A DNA stretch of 40,374 bases from Bacteroidetes bacterium MED-G21 (GTDB lineage Bacteria > Bacteroidota > Bacteroidia > Flavobacteriales > UBA7430), in NCBI GenBank assembly GCA_002457305.1, contig NTKG01000006.1, positions 1 to 40,374 of the forward strand. Reading direction: 5' to 3'. Position 1 is the stretch's first letter. Each line of letters begins with the position of its first letter. Made by a program: the position numbers and the translations under genes. The notes under the pieces are model-generated. The model worked only from the letters and a program-made list of their open reading frames with translations, was not told the DNA's origin and made no database searches. Shown here in pieces: positions 27,207 through 37,103 of the stretch.

Positions 27207-28563
27207 TTCAAATTTTAATATTTCAAAAATAAGTCAATGGAGTTATGCTGAAACAAGTATAGCTCCATTGGTTGTTTTTCGTATTATTTTTGGGTTGATG
27301 ATGTTTGTTGGAATTCTTCGTTTTTGGCTTAAAGGCTGGATTCATGATTTCTTTATTCAACCGGATCATTTTTTTCATTACTTCGGGTTTGAATGGGTCA
27401 AACCTATGGGAGAGTTTGGAATGTACACCATATTTGGTCTTTTATTAATCTCTTCATTATCCATAGCTTTAGGGCTTTTTTATAGAGCATCGAGTATTCT
27501 GTTTTTTGTTCTTTTCACCTACGTTGAGCTTATTGATGTTACTAATTATCTAAATCATTATTATTTTATTAGTCTGGTTTCTTTTTTAATGTGTTTTCTG
27601 CCGGCCAATCGTTCTTTCTCTCTAGATATATGGAACAATCATGAAAAGATTCTTAAAAGTATTCCGAATTGGACCATAGGGATTCTTAAATTTCAATTGG
27701 GTTTGGTTTATTTTTTTTCAGGTATTGCCAAGTTAAATTATGACTGGTTGTTTGATGCTATGCCTATGAGTATATGGTTGCAAGCAAAAATGCATTGGCC
27801 AATATTAGGAAGCCTTTTTACCGAAAAATGGATGGCTTACAGCTGTAGTTGGGCAGCTTGTATTTTTGATCTTACAGTCGCCTTTTTTCTTCTTTCTAAG
27901 CGGTATAGACCAATAGCTTATTTTGTTTTGGTGATTTTTCATGTCATTACTGGTTTGATGTTTCCAATTGGGATGTTCCCTTGGATCATGATCTTGGCAA
28001 CATTGATCTTTTTCTCACCAGATTTTCATGAGAAAATTATTGCTTTTATACGTTTGATATTTAATTTGAAACAAGCAACTTCATCAGGCCACAATTCATT
28101 AGCTTTGGCTGGTTTTAAAAAGAAGTTTTTAACAGGCTTTTTATTGACTTATGTGTTCTTTCAAATGCTGTTTCCTTTTCGCTATTTGCTTTATCCTGGA
28201 GATTTGTTTTGGACTGAGCAAGGCTATCGGTTCAGTTGGCGTGTGATGCTGATAGAGAAAGCAGGTACTGCATTTTTTTATGTTACCGATCCTGAGACGG
28301 GAAATAGAGGTGAGGTAAATAATTGTGATTTTTTAACGCCCAATCAAGAAAAAATGATGGCCACACAGCCGGATTTGATTTTGCAGTATGCACACATCAT
28401 AAAAGAAGAGGTTGAATCTAGGGACTTAAAGAATCCTATTATTAATGCAGAGGTCTATGTGACTTTAAATGGTTCTCGAAGTAAACTTTTTATTGATCCA
28501 GAAGTTGATTTAACGACATTACAAGACAATTTTAAACCTAAAGATTGGATCTTAGACAATTAA
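27196..28563 (+). CDS. HTTM-domain membrane protein, vitamin-K-dependent gamma-carboxylase homologue
   Basis: Multiple TMs, YLNHYYFISLVSFLMCFLPANRSFSLD, LGLVYFFSGIAKLNYDWL, and GGCX-like FRYLLYPGDLFWTEQGYRFSWRVMLIEKAG. Confidence 0.88.
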   Translation: MVINSNFNISKISQWSYAETSIAPLVVFRIIFGLMMFVGILRFWLKGWIHDFFIQPDHFFHYFGFEWVKPMGEFGMYTIFGLLLISSLSIALGLFYRASSILFFVLFTYVELIDVTNYLNHYYFISLVSFLMCFLPANRSFSLDIWNNHEKILKSIPNWTIGILKFQLGLVYFFSGIAKLNYDWLFDAMPMSIWLQAKMHWPILGSLFTEKWMAYSCSWAACIFDLTVAFFLLSKRYRPIAYFVLVIFHVITGLMFPIGMFPWIMILATLIFFSPDFHEKIIAFIRLIFNLKQATSSGHNSLALAGFKKKFLTGFLLTYVFFQMLFPFRYLLYPGDLFWTEQGYRFSWRVMLIEKAGTAFFYVTDPETGNRGEVNNCDFLTPNQEKMMATQPDLILQYAHIIKEEVESRDLKNPIINAEVYVTLNGSRSKLFIDPEVDLTTLQDNFKPKDWILDN

Positions 28564-28564
28564 T

Positions 28565-30985
28565 ATGCTCGGATTGAGATCTTTATATATCATCTTATTT
28601 TGTTGCGTTTTTACAGCGCAAGCACAGCATGTATTTAAAGGAGCTGTAGTGGATGCACTAAGCTCAGTTTCCATTCCAAATGCACATGTTAAATTGAATG
28701 ATAGTTATGGTGTTGTGAGTGATGAGAATGGCCGATTTGAACTTTCTGGACTTTCCTCGGGAACTTATCTTTTAGAAGTTTCATGTGTCGGATTTAAAGG
28801 GTTTAAAAAGCAAATTAATTTAACTAAAAAAGTGCTCTATTTTGATGTCGTTTTACAGCCTAATGTATTGGAGCTTTCTCAAGTAGATGTTCTGGGGCAA
28901 AATGAAAGATTGACAAACATCACCCGTCTGCGTTCTATTGAGGGAACGGCGATCTATGCGTCGAAGAAAAATGAAGTCATATTAATGGAGTCCACGTTAG
29001 CAAACAAAGCTACCAATAATTCTCGACAGGTCTATGCTAAAGTTCCTGGATTAAATATCTGGGAGAGTGACGGTTTGGGTCTTCAGCTGGAAATTGGGGC
29101 GCGAGGCTTGAGTCCACATCGCACTTCTAATTTTAACACGCGGCAAAACGGTTATGACATTAGTGCCGATGCCTTGGGTTACCCTGAATCTTACTACACG
29201 CCTCCATCAGAGGCAATTCAAAAGATTGAAATTGTTCGAGGAGCTGCTTCCTTGCAGTACGGAACACAGTTTGGAGGTTTGTTGAATTTTAGACTAAAAA
29301 AAGGTGTAAATAAACCGTTAGAAATTATCGCTAGACAGACTTTAGGTTCCTTCAAATTACAAAATACCTTTGTGAGTTTAGGCGGATCAAAAGGGAAATG
29401 GAATTATTACAGTTTTTATCAAAAAAAATCCAGAAATGGTTGGCGTCCGAATTCAAATTCGGAGGCTCAAACGGCATTTTCATCTGTTCAATATCAGGCT
29501 AATGACCACTTAGGTTTTGGCTTAGAATTTACGCATATGGATTATCTAGCGCAGCAACCTGGAGGGCTTGATGATGCTACTTTTTTATCGAAACCAGATA
29601 CCTCATTACGAGCTAGAAATTGGTTTCGAGTTAACTGGAATATAGCTGCGTTTACTGTGGACTATAAATTCAATGAAAGAACTAAATTAAATTCCAGAAC
29701 ATTTGGGCTTTGGTCAAGCCGAGATGCTTTGGGTGTTTTAGATCATATTGATTGGCCGGAAACAGGACAACAACGTGATTTGTTACTTGCTAAATTTAAT
29801 AATTTTGGTAATGAAACAAGGCTTATACGTCGCTATTTAATAGGTGAATCAGAATCCGTTTTTTTGGGAGGCATTCGATGGTATCGAGGGTTCACTGTTA
29901 AAGAACAAGGACTGGCTGACTCTGGTTCAAATGCAAATTTTTCTTTTGAAAATAAACTAGATCATTACGGTTCATATTTTGAGTTTCCGAGCCTAAATAA
30001 GGCTGTTTTTGTAGAAAATTTAGTGCGTGTAAACGATTGTATTTCTATAACGCCAGGCTTCAGGTACGATCGAATTGTAACCGAGTCTGATGGTTTTTTT
30101 CATGCTTTGGTTAACGACAGTTTGTATTACACAAACAACTGCAAAAAGTTAGAGAGAGGTATTTTTCTTGCTGGATTAGGTGCCAGTTATAAATGCTTTG
30201 TAGGAGGTGAAACATATGCCAATTTTTCTCAAAATTACAGAGCCATAAATTTTAACGACATGCAGGTGATTAATTCTAATATTGTGATTGATCCTGATCT
30301 TGAAGACGAGAAAGGTTTTAACATAGACTTGGGTTTAAGAGGAATGGCATGGGGTGTATTAGAATATGATTTAAGTGTCTTTTATTTAAATTATTCCAAT
30401 CGAATAGCGTATTTGTCGAAATATTATACAGAAGACACAGCACCTACACCTGGACTTTTATATACAAGTTACCGATTTAGTACCAATATTGGCGATTCTA
30501 AAACTTTGGGAATTGAATCGTATGTGTCATGGAATGTCTTTAAATCTTTCACTGACATTGAAACACAAGCTTTAAATCTCTTTTTGAATACATCATTTCA
30601 GAAAGGTACTTATGTGCGGTCTGATGAGCCTTCGATTAAAGGAAAAAGATTAGAGTACAATCCAGATATGAATTTAAAATTTGGGCTACAATACCAATAC
30701 AAAAGTTTTGCGAGTTCTTTGCTCTATTCGTATACGAGTAGTCAATTTGCAGATGCACAAAATACCATAAGTCCTACTCAAAATGCCTTGTTTGGTGAAA
30801 TACCTTCTTATTCAGTACTCGATTTGTCTACCAAGTATGAAAAAGAGCGTTTTATAATTGAAGCAGGGGTTAATAATTTACTCGACCGTTCTTATTTTAC
30901 TCGCCGAGCAACAGGGTATCCGGGCCCTGGAATTATACCTTCGGATAAAAGGAATTATTATTTAAGTTTACAATTCAAAATATAA
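28565..30985 (+). CDS. TonB-dependent outer-membrane receptor (FecA-like) with N-terminal carboxypeptidase-regulatory-like domain
   Basis: FKGAVVDALSSVSIPNAHVKLNDSYGVVSDENGRFELSGL; plug region ARGLSPHRTSNFNTRQNGYDISADALGYPESYYTPP...IEIVRGAASLQYGTQFGGLLNF; C-terminal NYYLSLQFKI. Confidence 0.93.
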   Translation: MLGLRSLYIILFCCVFTAQAQHVFKGAVVDALSSVSIPNAHVKLNDSYGVVSDENGRFELSGLSSGTYLLEVSCVGFKGFKKQINLTKKVLYFDVVLQPNVLELSQVDVLGQNERLTNITRLRSIEGTAIYASKKNEVILMESTLANKATNNSRQVYAKVPGLNIWESDGLGLQLEIGARGLSPHRTSNFNTRQNGYDISADALGYPESYYTPPSEAIQKIEIVRGAASLQYGTQFGGLLNFRLKKGVNKPLEIIARQTLGSFKLQNTFVSLGGSKGKWNYYSFYQKKSRNGWRPNSNSEAQTAFSSVQYQANDHLGFGLEFTHMDYLAQQPGGLDDATFLSKPDTSLRARNWFRVNWNIAAFTVDYKFNERTKLNSRTFGLWSSRDALGVLDHIDWPETGQQRDLLLAKFNNFGNETRLIRRYLIGESESVFLGGIRWYRGFTVKEQGLADSGSNANFSFENKLDHYGSYFEFPSLNKAVFVENLVRVNDCISITPGFRYDRIVTESDGFFHALVNDSLYYTNNCKKLERGIFLAGLGASYKCFVGGETYANFSQNYRAINFNDMQVINSNIVIDPDLEDEKGFNIDLGLRGMAWGVLEYDLSVFYLNYSNRIAYLSKYYTEDTAPTPGLLYTSYRFSTNIGDSKTLGIESYVSWNVFKSFTDIETQALNLFLNTSFQKGTYVRSDEPSIKGKRLEYNPDMNLKFGLQYQYKSFASSLLYSYTSSQFADAQNTISPTQNALFGEIPSYSVLDLSTKYEKERFIIEAGVNNLLDRSYFTRRATGYPGPGIIPSDKRNYYLSLQFKI

Positions 30986-31017
30986 CCATTCGTGAAGCTT
31001 GTAAATTTTAAGTAATA

Positions 31018-31025
31018 TAATTTTG
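31018..31025 (+). promoter_or_regulatory. Candidate -7 box TAATTTTG upstream of the ABC transporter operon
   Basis: TAnnTTTG match 28 nt upstream of ATG 31054, identical octamer to the one before the DUF4856 gene. Confidence 0.4.
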
Positions 31026-31053
31026 AATATTAATTAAAACCTAAAAAAAAGTA

Positions 31054-32082
31054 ATGAAAAAGTTAATTTACATAACAGCTGTCATTCTATTATTTAGCAG
31101 CTGTTCTAATAACACAAAAACATCAAATGAAGTTAATCTTTACAGTCAGCGTCATTATGATGTAGATAAGATGCTTTTTGAGCGATTTGAAGAGCTTACG
31201 GGAGTAAAGGTGAATGTAGTTAAAGCCAATGCTGATGAGCTGCTAGAGCGTTTAAAAAATGAAGGCGAAAATAGCCCTGCGGATTTATTTGTTTCAGTAG
31301 ACGCAGGAAAACTTCATAAAGCAACTGAGCTTGGCCTACTACAAAAAATATCTAATTCATCTATTTTAGACAATATTTCTGATGATTTGGAAGATAAGAA
31401 TGGTTATTGGGTTCCTATGACTTACAGATCGAGAATTTTAGTTTATAGTAAAGAAAGGGTAAAAGCCAATGAATTATCTACTTATAGTGATTTGATTGAT
31501 GAAAAGTGGAAGAATCGAATTTTAGTGCGCTCTTCTTCCAATGCATATAACCAAGCCTTATTGTCTTCTATAGTAGCTAATAAAGGTTCTGAAGCGGCTT
31601 CTGAATGGGCAAGTAAATTGGTTTCTAATTTCGCTAGAGACCCTAAAGGAAGTGATCGAGATCAAGTTAAAGCTATCGCGGCAGGGCAAGGTGATGTAGC
31701 TATTGTGAATTCCTATTATATTGGTCTGTTATTAAGTTCGGATGATGAAGAGCAATTTAAAGCTGGGGAGGCTGTAGGTGTATTTTTCCCAAATCAAGGA
31801 GAGGGTGAAAGTGGGGCTCATATCAATATTTCGGGTATTGGTTTAACACAGCATGCTAAAAATAAAGAAAATGCACTTAAACTTATTGAGTTTTTAACTG
31901 GTGTTGAGGCACAAACAACTTATTCAAACACGAGTTTTGAATATGCGGTTAATCCTAATGCTAAACACTCTGATATTGTTAGTATTTGGGGAGATTTTAG
32001 AAGAGATACATTGGATTTAAATCTTCTAGGTGTTCATCGTGCTAAAGCAATTGAGATTTTTGATAATTCGGGTTGGAAGTAA
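31054..32082 (+). CDS. Fe(3+) ABC transporter substrate-binding lipoprotein (FutA/IdiA/FbpA-like)
   Basis: Lipobox LLFSSC; NLYSQRHYDVDKMLFERFEELTGVKVNVVKANADELLERLKNEGENSPADLFVSVDAGKL. Confidence 0.92.
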   Translation: MKKLIYITAVILLFSSCSNNTKTSNEVNLYSQRHYDVDKMLFERFEELTGVKVNVVKANADELLERLKNEGENSPADLFVSVDAGKLHKATELGLLQKISNSSILDNISDDLEDKNGYWVPMTYRSRILVYSKERVKANELSTYSDLIDEKWKNRILVRSSSNAYNQALLSSIVANKGSEAASEWASKLVSNFARDPKGSDRDQVKAIAAGQGDVAIVNSYYIGLLLSSDDEEQFKAGEAVGVFFPNQGEGESGAHINISGIGLTQHAKNKENALKLIEFLTGVEAQTTYSNTSFEYAVNPNAKHSDIVSIWGDFRRDTLDLNLLGVHRAKAIEIFDNSGWK

Positions 32083-33695
32083 GACGTAAATTTGTTCAAA
32101 TTGAACATAAGAAGTGGGTTTTAGCAAGCTTAATCGTAGGCTTGCTATTACTACTTCCTATGTTTTTTTTATTTACCAAGCTTTTTCAGGTCCCTAGTTT
32201 TGACTTTTTTTATTTGTGGGACACGCTTTTGCTTGATTACAGTTTCAATACTTTTTATCTGATTTTAATTACAAGTGTATTTGCCATTATTTTTGGTGTT
32301 ATGCCCGCTTGGTTTGTAAGTAATTATGATTTTAAATTTCGAAACTTTTTCGATTTAGTGCTGTATTTACCTTTGGCCATTCCAACGTATATCATGTCAT
32401 TTACATACAGTGATTTATTGAGTTATACGGGCCCTTTACAGTTCTTTTTAAGAAAAAACTTACCTGATGTTGCACCTTATTTTAATAACGATTATTTGCA
32501 AATTGAAGTGTTGGGTGTTCTTTTAGGATTAGCTTTGTATCCATATGTTTATACGGCATTAAGAGTTTCATTTAGTTTGATAGGTTCATCTTATATTGAT
32601 GTCGCTAAAAATTTAGGTCTTTCTGATGTGAAAATGTTTTTTAAAGTTGTTTTACCACTTTCTAAACCCGCTTTATTTTCAGGTCTTTTTTTAGTAGTTA
32701 TGGAAGTTTTAAATGAATACGGTGCTGTAAAGTATTTTGGAGTGAATACTTATACTGCTGGTATATTTAGAGCTTGGTTTTCTATGGGTAGTGAAAATAC
32801 AGCCATTCAGCTTGCATGCCTGTTGATTTTATTGGTTGGATTTATTTTAATTCTTGAGCGAATGACTCAAAAGCAGTCTAAATTTTATTACCAAACCAAC
32901 ACCAAACAAAAGCCTTTAACAATACCTAAATTATCAACTCGATTTGCCATTTACATGAGTTGTTCTGTGCCTTTCTTTCTTGGGTTTCTAATTCCTTTAA
33001 TTTACATATTAAACAACAGTATACAGCAGTTTATGATGGTCGATTTCAGTCGTTTATTTACTCTCAGTTTTAATTCAATTAAAGTCTCGTTTATCGCTTC
33101 AGTATTCATCATATTAATAGCTTTATTCTTTTTGTATGTTGAGAAAATTTCGAAACTTAAGCTCAATACCACAATAACTAATATAACTTCCTTGGGTTAT
33201 GTGATACCTGGAGCAGTGATTGGTTTGGCTGTTATTCTTCTTTTTACACAATTCCCATTATTTAATAATCATTTGCTCGTTGGATCATTTTTCGTTCTAA
33301 TATATGCATATGTTTTTCGCTTTTTAGCTGTGGGTAAGTCGCCTATAAAATCTAGTTTAGATAAGCAGCCGAAAGCCTTTGAAGATACCTCAAAGGTGTT
33401 GGGTGTAAGTTCTTTTAAGGCTCTAAGAACCATTCATTTGCCATTAAATAAAATGGCCTTAGTTATCGCTTTTATTGTTACTTTTATTGATCTTTTAAAA
33501 GAGCTTCCTATTACTTTAATTTTAAGACCTTTTAATTTCGATACCTTAGCAACACAGACCTATGAATTTGCTGTAGAAGAAATGCTTAAAGCATCCAGCA
33601 TCTATTCTTTAATGATTATTGTTATCGGAAGTGTTTTGTTAATTTTACTTAAGTATATTACAAACAAACAAATACATGCATTTAGAAGTTTCTAA
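32073..33695 (+). CDS. Iron ABC transporter permease (FbpB/FutB-like, duplicated permease domain)
   Basis: About 12 TM helices, two EAA-like loops (DVAKNLGLSDVKMFFKVVLPLSKPAL; DTSKVLGVSSFKALRTIHLPLNK). Confidence 0.93.
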   Translation: MEVRRKFVQIEHKKWVLASLIVGLLLLLPMFFLFTKLFQVPSFDFFYLWDTLLLDYSFNTFYLILITSVFAIIFGVMPAWFVSNYDFKFRNFFDLVLYLPLAIPTYIMSFTYSDLLSYTGPLQFFLRKNLPDVAPYFNNDYLQIEVLGVLLGLALYPYVYTALRVSFSLIGSSYIDVAKNLGLSDVKMFFKVVLPLSKPALFSGLFLVVMEVLNEYGAVKYFGVNTYTAGIFRAWFSMGSENTAIQLACLLILLVGFILILERMTQKQSKFYYQTNTKQKPLTIPKLSTRFAIYMSCSVPFFLGFLIPLIYILNNSIQQFMMVDFSRLFTLSFNSIKVSFIASVFIILIALFFLYVEKISKLKLNTTITNITSLGYVIPGAVIGLAVILLFTQFPLFNNHLLVGSFFVLIYAYVFRFLAVGKSPIKSSLDKQPKAFEDTSKVLGVSSFKALRTIHLPLNKMALVIAFIVTFIDLLKELPITLILRPFNFDTLATQTYEFAVEEMLKASSIYSLMIIVIGSVLLILLKYITNKQIHAFRSF

Positions 33696-34614
33696 TCTAA
33701 CTAAATATTACAGTAAGTCTTCACCGGTAATTCAATCCATTGATTTTAGTGTAGGTAAAGGGGAGATAATTTCTTTTATTGGCGATAGTGGGGAGGGTAA
33801 GACAACGTTTCTGAAGTGTATTTCTGGTCTGGAAAAAATAAATTCTGGTCGAATTGTACTTAATGATAGGGTACTTAATGATCATGATACATTTGTTAAA
33901 GCCCAGGATCGGAAAATAGGTTTCGTTTTTCAGAATTCACCGTTATTCCCTCATCTTAATGTAAAAGATAATGTGCTTTTTAATTTAGAACACATAGATT
34001 CAGATAAGGTTAATGATATATTAGAATTAACTAAGTTGACACTCTTGCTCAATAGGTATCCACATCAACTATCTGGTGGAGAGCAGCAAAGAGCTTGTAT
34101 TGCTCGTGCATTAGTTCGTGAGCCAGATTTGTTATTACTCGATGAGCCATTTAGTAATCTTCATTCGGAAATTAAGAATGCCATTCGAGATGAGATTTAT
34201 AGAATTATTAAAGCCACAAATACAACGACTATATTAGTGACTCATGATGTTAGTGACTCTCTTCATATTTCAGATAAAATTTTAGTATTTAAATCAGGAG
34301 TCATTCAGCAATACGATACACCATTTCATCTTTACAATGAGCCAAGTAATTATTATTGTGCCAAGATATTAGGGTCTATAAATAAGTACTATGCTGATAA
34401 TAAAACTTTTTATATTCGTCCTGAAAATATAAATATTGTTGCTAAATCTATACATAAGTTAACAGTAGAATCGTCTCATTTTAAGGGTAAAGAGTATCAA
34501 ATTACAGCAAAGTATCAAGATGAATCATGGACATTGTATAGTCCTTTACCTTATAAGCTTCAGGATGTTATTTATGTTGATTTTGATGAAGAAAAATGTA
34601 TCGATCTTTGTTAA
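33676..34614 (+). CDS. Iron ABC transporter ATP-binding protein (FbpC/FutC-like)
   Basis: GDSGEGKTT Walker A, LSGGEQQRACIARAL signature, LLLDEPFSNL Walker B. Confidence 0.94.
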   Translation: MHLEVSNLTKYYSKSSPVIQSIDFSVGKGEIISFIGDSGEGKTTFLKCISGLEKINSGRIVLNDRVLNDHDTFVKAQDRKIGFVFQNSPLFPHLNVKDNVLFNLEHIDSDKVNDILELTKLTLLLNRYPHQLSGGEQQRACIARALVREPDLLLLDEPFSNLHSEIKNAIRDEIYRIIKATNTTTILVTHDVSDSLHISDKILVFKSGVIQQYDTPFHLYNEPSNYYCAKILGSINKYYADNKTFYIRPENINIVAKSIHKLTVESSHFKGKEYQITAKYQDESWTLYSPLPYKLQDVIYVDFDEEKCIDLC

Positions 34615-34626
34615 GCGCTATTTATT

Positions 34627-35028
34627 TTAGCCCCAAATAAATTTTACATCTCGAATCATAGAGTCTGATAGAGATTTGTCTACAGGGCAAGTCAATGCAG
34701 CTTTTTCAAGAATATTTTTAGTTTTTTCATCAGCCGAAAGTGGAATATTAATAACAATGATGACCTGGGCTATTCTCCGCGGACCAGAAGCCATGATTTT
34801 TTTTACTTCTGCGGAGGCACCTTCAATATTGATGTTCATTTCATCTGCTTTAATGCCCATAATTGTAAGCATACACGAAGCTAATGCTGTTGCAACCAGA
34901 TCGGTTGGTGAAAAGGCTTCTCCTTTTCCTTTATTGTCTGTGGGTGCATCTGTAATAATTGTGTTTCCAGAGCGAATATGTGTGGCCTCAGTCCTTAGAG
35001 CGCCTTTATAAATTACTTTTGATGTCAT
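34627..35028 (-). CDS. OsmC family protein
   Basis: FSPTDLVATALASCMLTIMGIKADE and ALTCPVDKSLS. Confidence 0.93.
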   Translation of the reverse strand: MTSKVIYKGALRTEATHIRSGNTIITDAPTDNKGKGEAFSPTDLVATALASCMLTIMGIKADEMNINIEGASAEVKKIMASGPRRIAQVIIVINIPLSADEKTKNILEKAALTCPVDKSLSDSMIRDVKFIWG

Positions 35029-35053
35029 TTTTCTGTTTGCTTAACTTTAATGA

Positions 35054-35061
35054 CAAAGGTA
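35054..35061 (-). promoter_or_regulatory. Candidate -7 box (TACCTTTG) for the OsmC gene
   Basis: CAAAGGTA on + is TAnnTTTG on -, 25 nt upstream of the ATG. Confidence 0.35.
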
Positions 35062-35144
35062 CAAAATACCTGTAAAGCTTGATATTTGTTGAGTGGATGA
35101 TGTGTACATATGGCATATTCGCGACAATTTGACAGGAAAAATCT

Positions 35145-35160
35145 AATGGCATAAGAATTG
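35145..35160 (+). promoter_or_regulatory. Candidate sigma-54-like -24/-12 element upstream of htpG
   Basis: TGGCATAAGAATTGAC resembles TGGCAC-N5-TTGC (TGGCAt-N5-TTGa). Confidence 0.4.
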
Positions 35161-35174
35161 ACTAATGTTAGTCA
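35159..35174. promoter_or_regulatory. 16-bp perfect palindrome TGACTAATGTTAGTCA upstream of htpG
   Basis: TGACTAA-TG-TTAGTCA inverted repeat, 32 bp before the htpG ATG. Confidence 0.5.
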
Positions 35175-35206
35175 GATTTTTAAAATTAAAATAATAAATT
35201 AAGCTT

Positions 35207-37087
35207 ATGGCTACAGGAAAAATTAAAGTGACAACGGAAAATATATTTCCGATCATTAAAAAGTTTTTGTATTCGGATCACGAGATCTTCTTGAGAGAAT
35301 TGGTGTCGAATGCTGTTGATGCGACTTCTAAGTTAAAAGCCCTCTCCTCATTGGGAGAAGTGAAAGGAGATGTTGGTGCTCCATTAGTTGAGGTTAAGGT
35401 TGATAAAAAAGCAAAGACAATTACGATTTCTGACAATGGTATTGGTATGACTTCTGAAGAGGTCAAGAAATACATCAATCAGGTTGCTTTTTCAGGTGCA
35501 GAAGAGTTCGTAAAGAAGTACGATGATAAATTAGATGATGCGGGGATTATAGGTCATTTTGGTCTTGGCTTTTATTCTGCTTTTATGGTGGCAGAGAATG
35601 TGGAAATATTCACAAAATCTTATCAAGATGAGCCTGCCGTTAAGTGGTCGTGTGATGGTTCGCCTAAATTTAAATTAAACGAAACGGATAAAGAAACCCG
35701 AGGTACAGATATCGTTCTTCATATTGCTGAGGACTCAGTTGAGTTTTTAGAAGATGCGCGAATTTCTGAATTACTTAATAAGTATTGTAAATTCTTACCG
35801 GTTGAAATTAAGTTTGGGACAAAGGAAATTACCAATAAAGAAGGTGAAGGAGATGATGCAAAAGAGGTAAAGGAGACAGTAGATAATATTATTAACAATC
35901 CTACTCCTGCATGGACAAAGTCGCCTTCAAGTCTTAAAGATGATGATTACAAGTCATTCCATAGAGAGTTGTATCCAATGAACTTTGAGGAGCCATTGTT
36001 TCATATTCACTTAAATGTAGATTATCCGTTCAATTTAACTGGGATTTTATATTTCCCAAAGTTGAAACAGAATGTAGATATGAACAAAAACAGAATACAA
36101 TTGTATTGTAATCAAGTTTTTGTGACAGACTCGGTAGAAGGAATTGTACCTGAATTTTTAACCATGTTACAAGGTGTAATCGATTCTCCAGACATTCCAC
36201 TTAACGTTTCTCGTTCTTATTTACAATCTGATGCCAATGTGAAGAAGATTTCTTCTCACATTACAAAGAAGGTTGCTGATAAATTAAATGAGATGTTTAA
36301 GGGAGATAGAAAAGCTTTTGAAGAGAAGTGGGAAGACATGAAGGTTATTGTTGAATACGGAATGCTTACCGAGAAAAAATTCTTTGACAAGGCCGAAAAG
36401 TTTGCTTTATATCAAAATGTTGATGGTGCATATTCTACTTGGGCAGAGTATCTTGACAAGATTAAGGTAAATCAAGTAGATAAAGACGGTAAAACGGTTG
36501 TTCTGTATACAAACGATAAAGAAGCTCAACACAGTTATATAACTGAAGCTAAAGAGAAATCTTATGATGTTTTGGTGTTGGATGGACCTATAGTTAGTCA
36601 TCTGATTCAAAAATTGGAAACTGAAAAGGAGAATATTTCTTTTGTTCGAGTGGATGCGGACGCTATGGATAAATTAATTCAGAAAGGTGAAGAGATTCCT
36701 TCAGTTTTGTCTGAGGCTGATGAAACGTCTCTAAAAGAAACGATTGAAGGGGTTTTACCTAAAGAGCAGTATACGGTTCAATTTGAAAGCATGAGCCCTA
36801 CGTCTTCTCCTTTTACGATTACACAATCAGAATTTATGCGTCGAATGAAAGAGATGAGTGCTACTGGAGGTGGTGGAATGTTCGGAATGAATAATATGCC
36901 TGAAATTTACAATCTTGTGGTAAATGGAAACCATCCTTTGGTGTCTAAAGTCATAGGGGAAAAAGATGCAGATGCACAGAAAACCATGTTAAAAGAAGCA
37001 ACTGATCTTGCCAAGCTTTCACAAGGTTTGTTAAAAGGTGAGGAGCTTACTTTATTTATCAAAAATCGTTATAAAGATTTGGTGTAA
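35207..37087 (+). CDS. htpG: Molecular chaperone HtpG (Hsp90)
   Basis: FLRELVSNAVDATSKL, ISDNGIGMT, GHFGLGFYSAFMVA. Confidence 0.98.
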   Translation: MATGKIKVTTENIFPIIKKFLYSDHEIFLRELVSNAVDATSKLKALSSLGEVKGDVGAPLVEVKVDKKAKTITISDNGIGMTSEEVKKYINQVAFSGAEEFVKKYDDKLDDAGIIGHFGLGFYSAFMVAENVEIFTKSYQDEPAVKWSCDGSPKFKLNETDKETRGTDIVLHIAEDSVEFLEDARISELLNKYCKFLPVEIKFGTKEITNKEGEGDDAKEVKETVDNIINNPTPAWTKSPSSLKDDDYKSFHRELYPMNFEEPLFHIHLNVDYPFNLTGILYFPKLKQNVDMNKNRIQLYCNQVFVTDSVEGIVPEFLTMLQGVIDSPDIPLNVSRSYLQSDANVKKISSHITKKVADKLNEMFKGDRKAFEEKWEDMKVIVEYGMLTEKKFFDKAEKFALYQNVDGAYSTWAEYLDKIKVNQVDKDGKTVVLYTNDKEAQHSYITEAKEKSYDVLVLDGPIVSHLIQKLETEKENISFVRVDADAMDKLIQKGEEIPSVLSEADETSLKETIEGVLPKEQYTVQFESMSPTSSPFTITQSEFMRRMKEMSATGGGGMFGMNNMPEIYNLVVNGNHPLVSKVIGEKDADAQKTMLKEATDLAKLSQGLLKGEELTLFIKNRYKDLV

Positions 37088-37103
37088 ATATAAAATCTTG
37101 TTT

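Noticed and set aside
34676-35011. 111-aa + strand ORF opposite osmC
   Set aside because: Entirely antisense to the OsmC coding region; composition reflects complementary codons.
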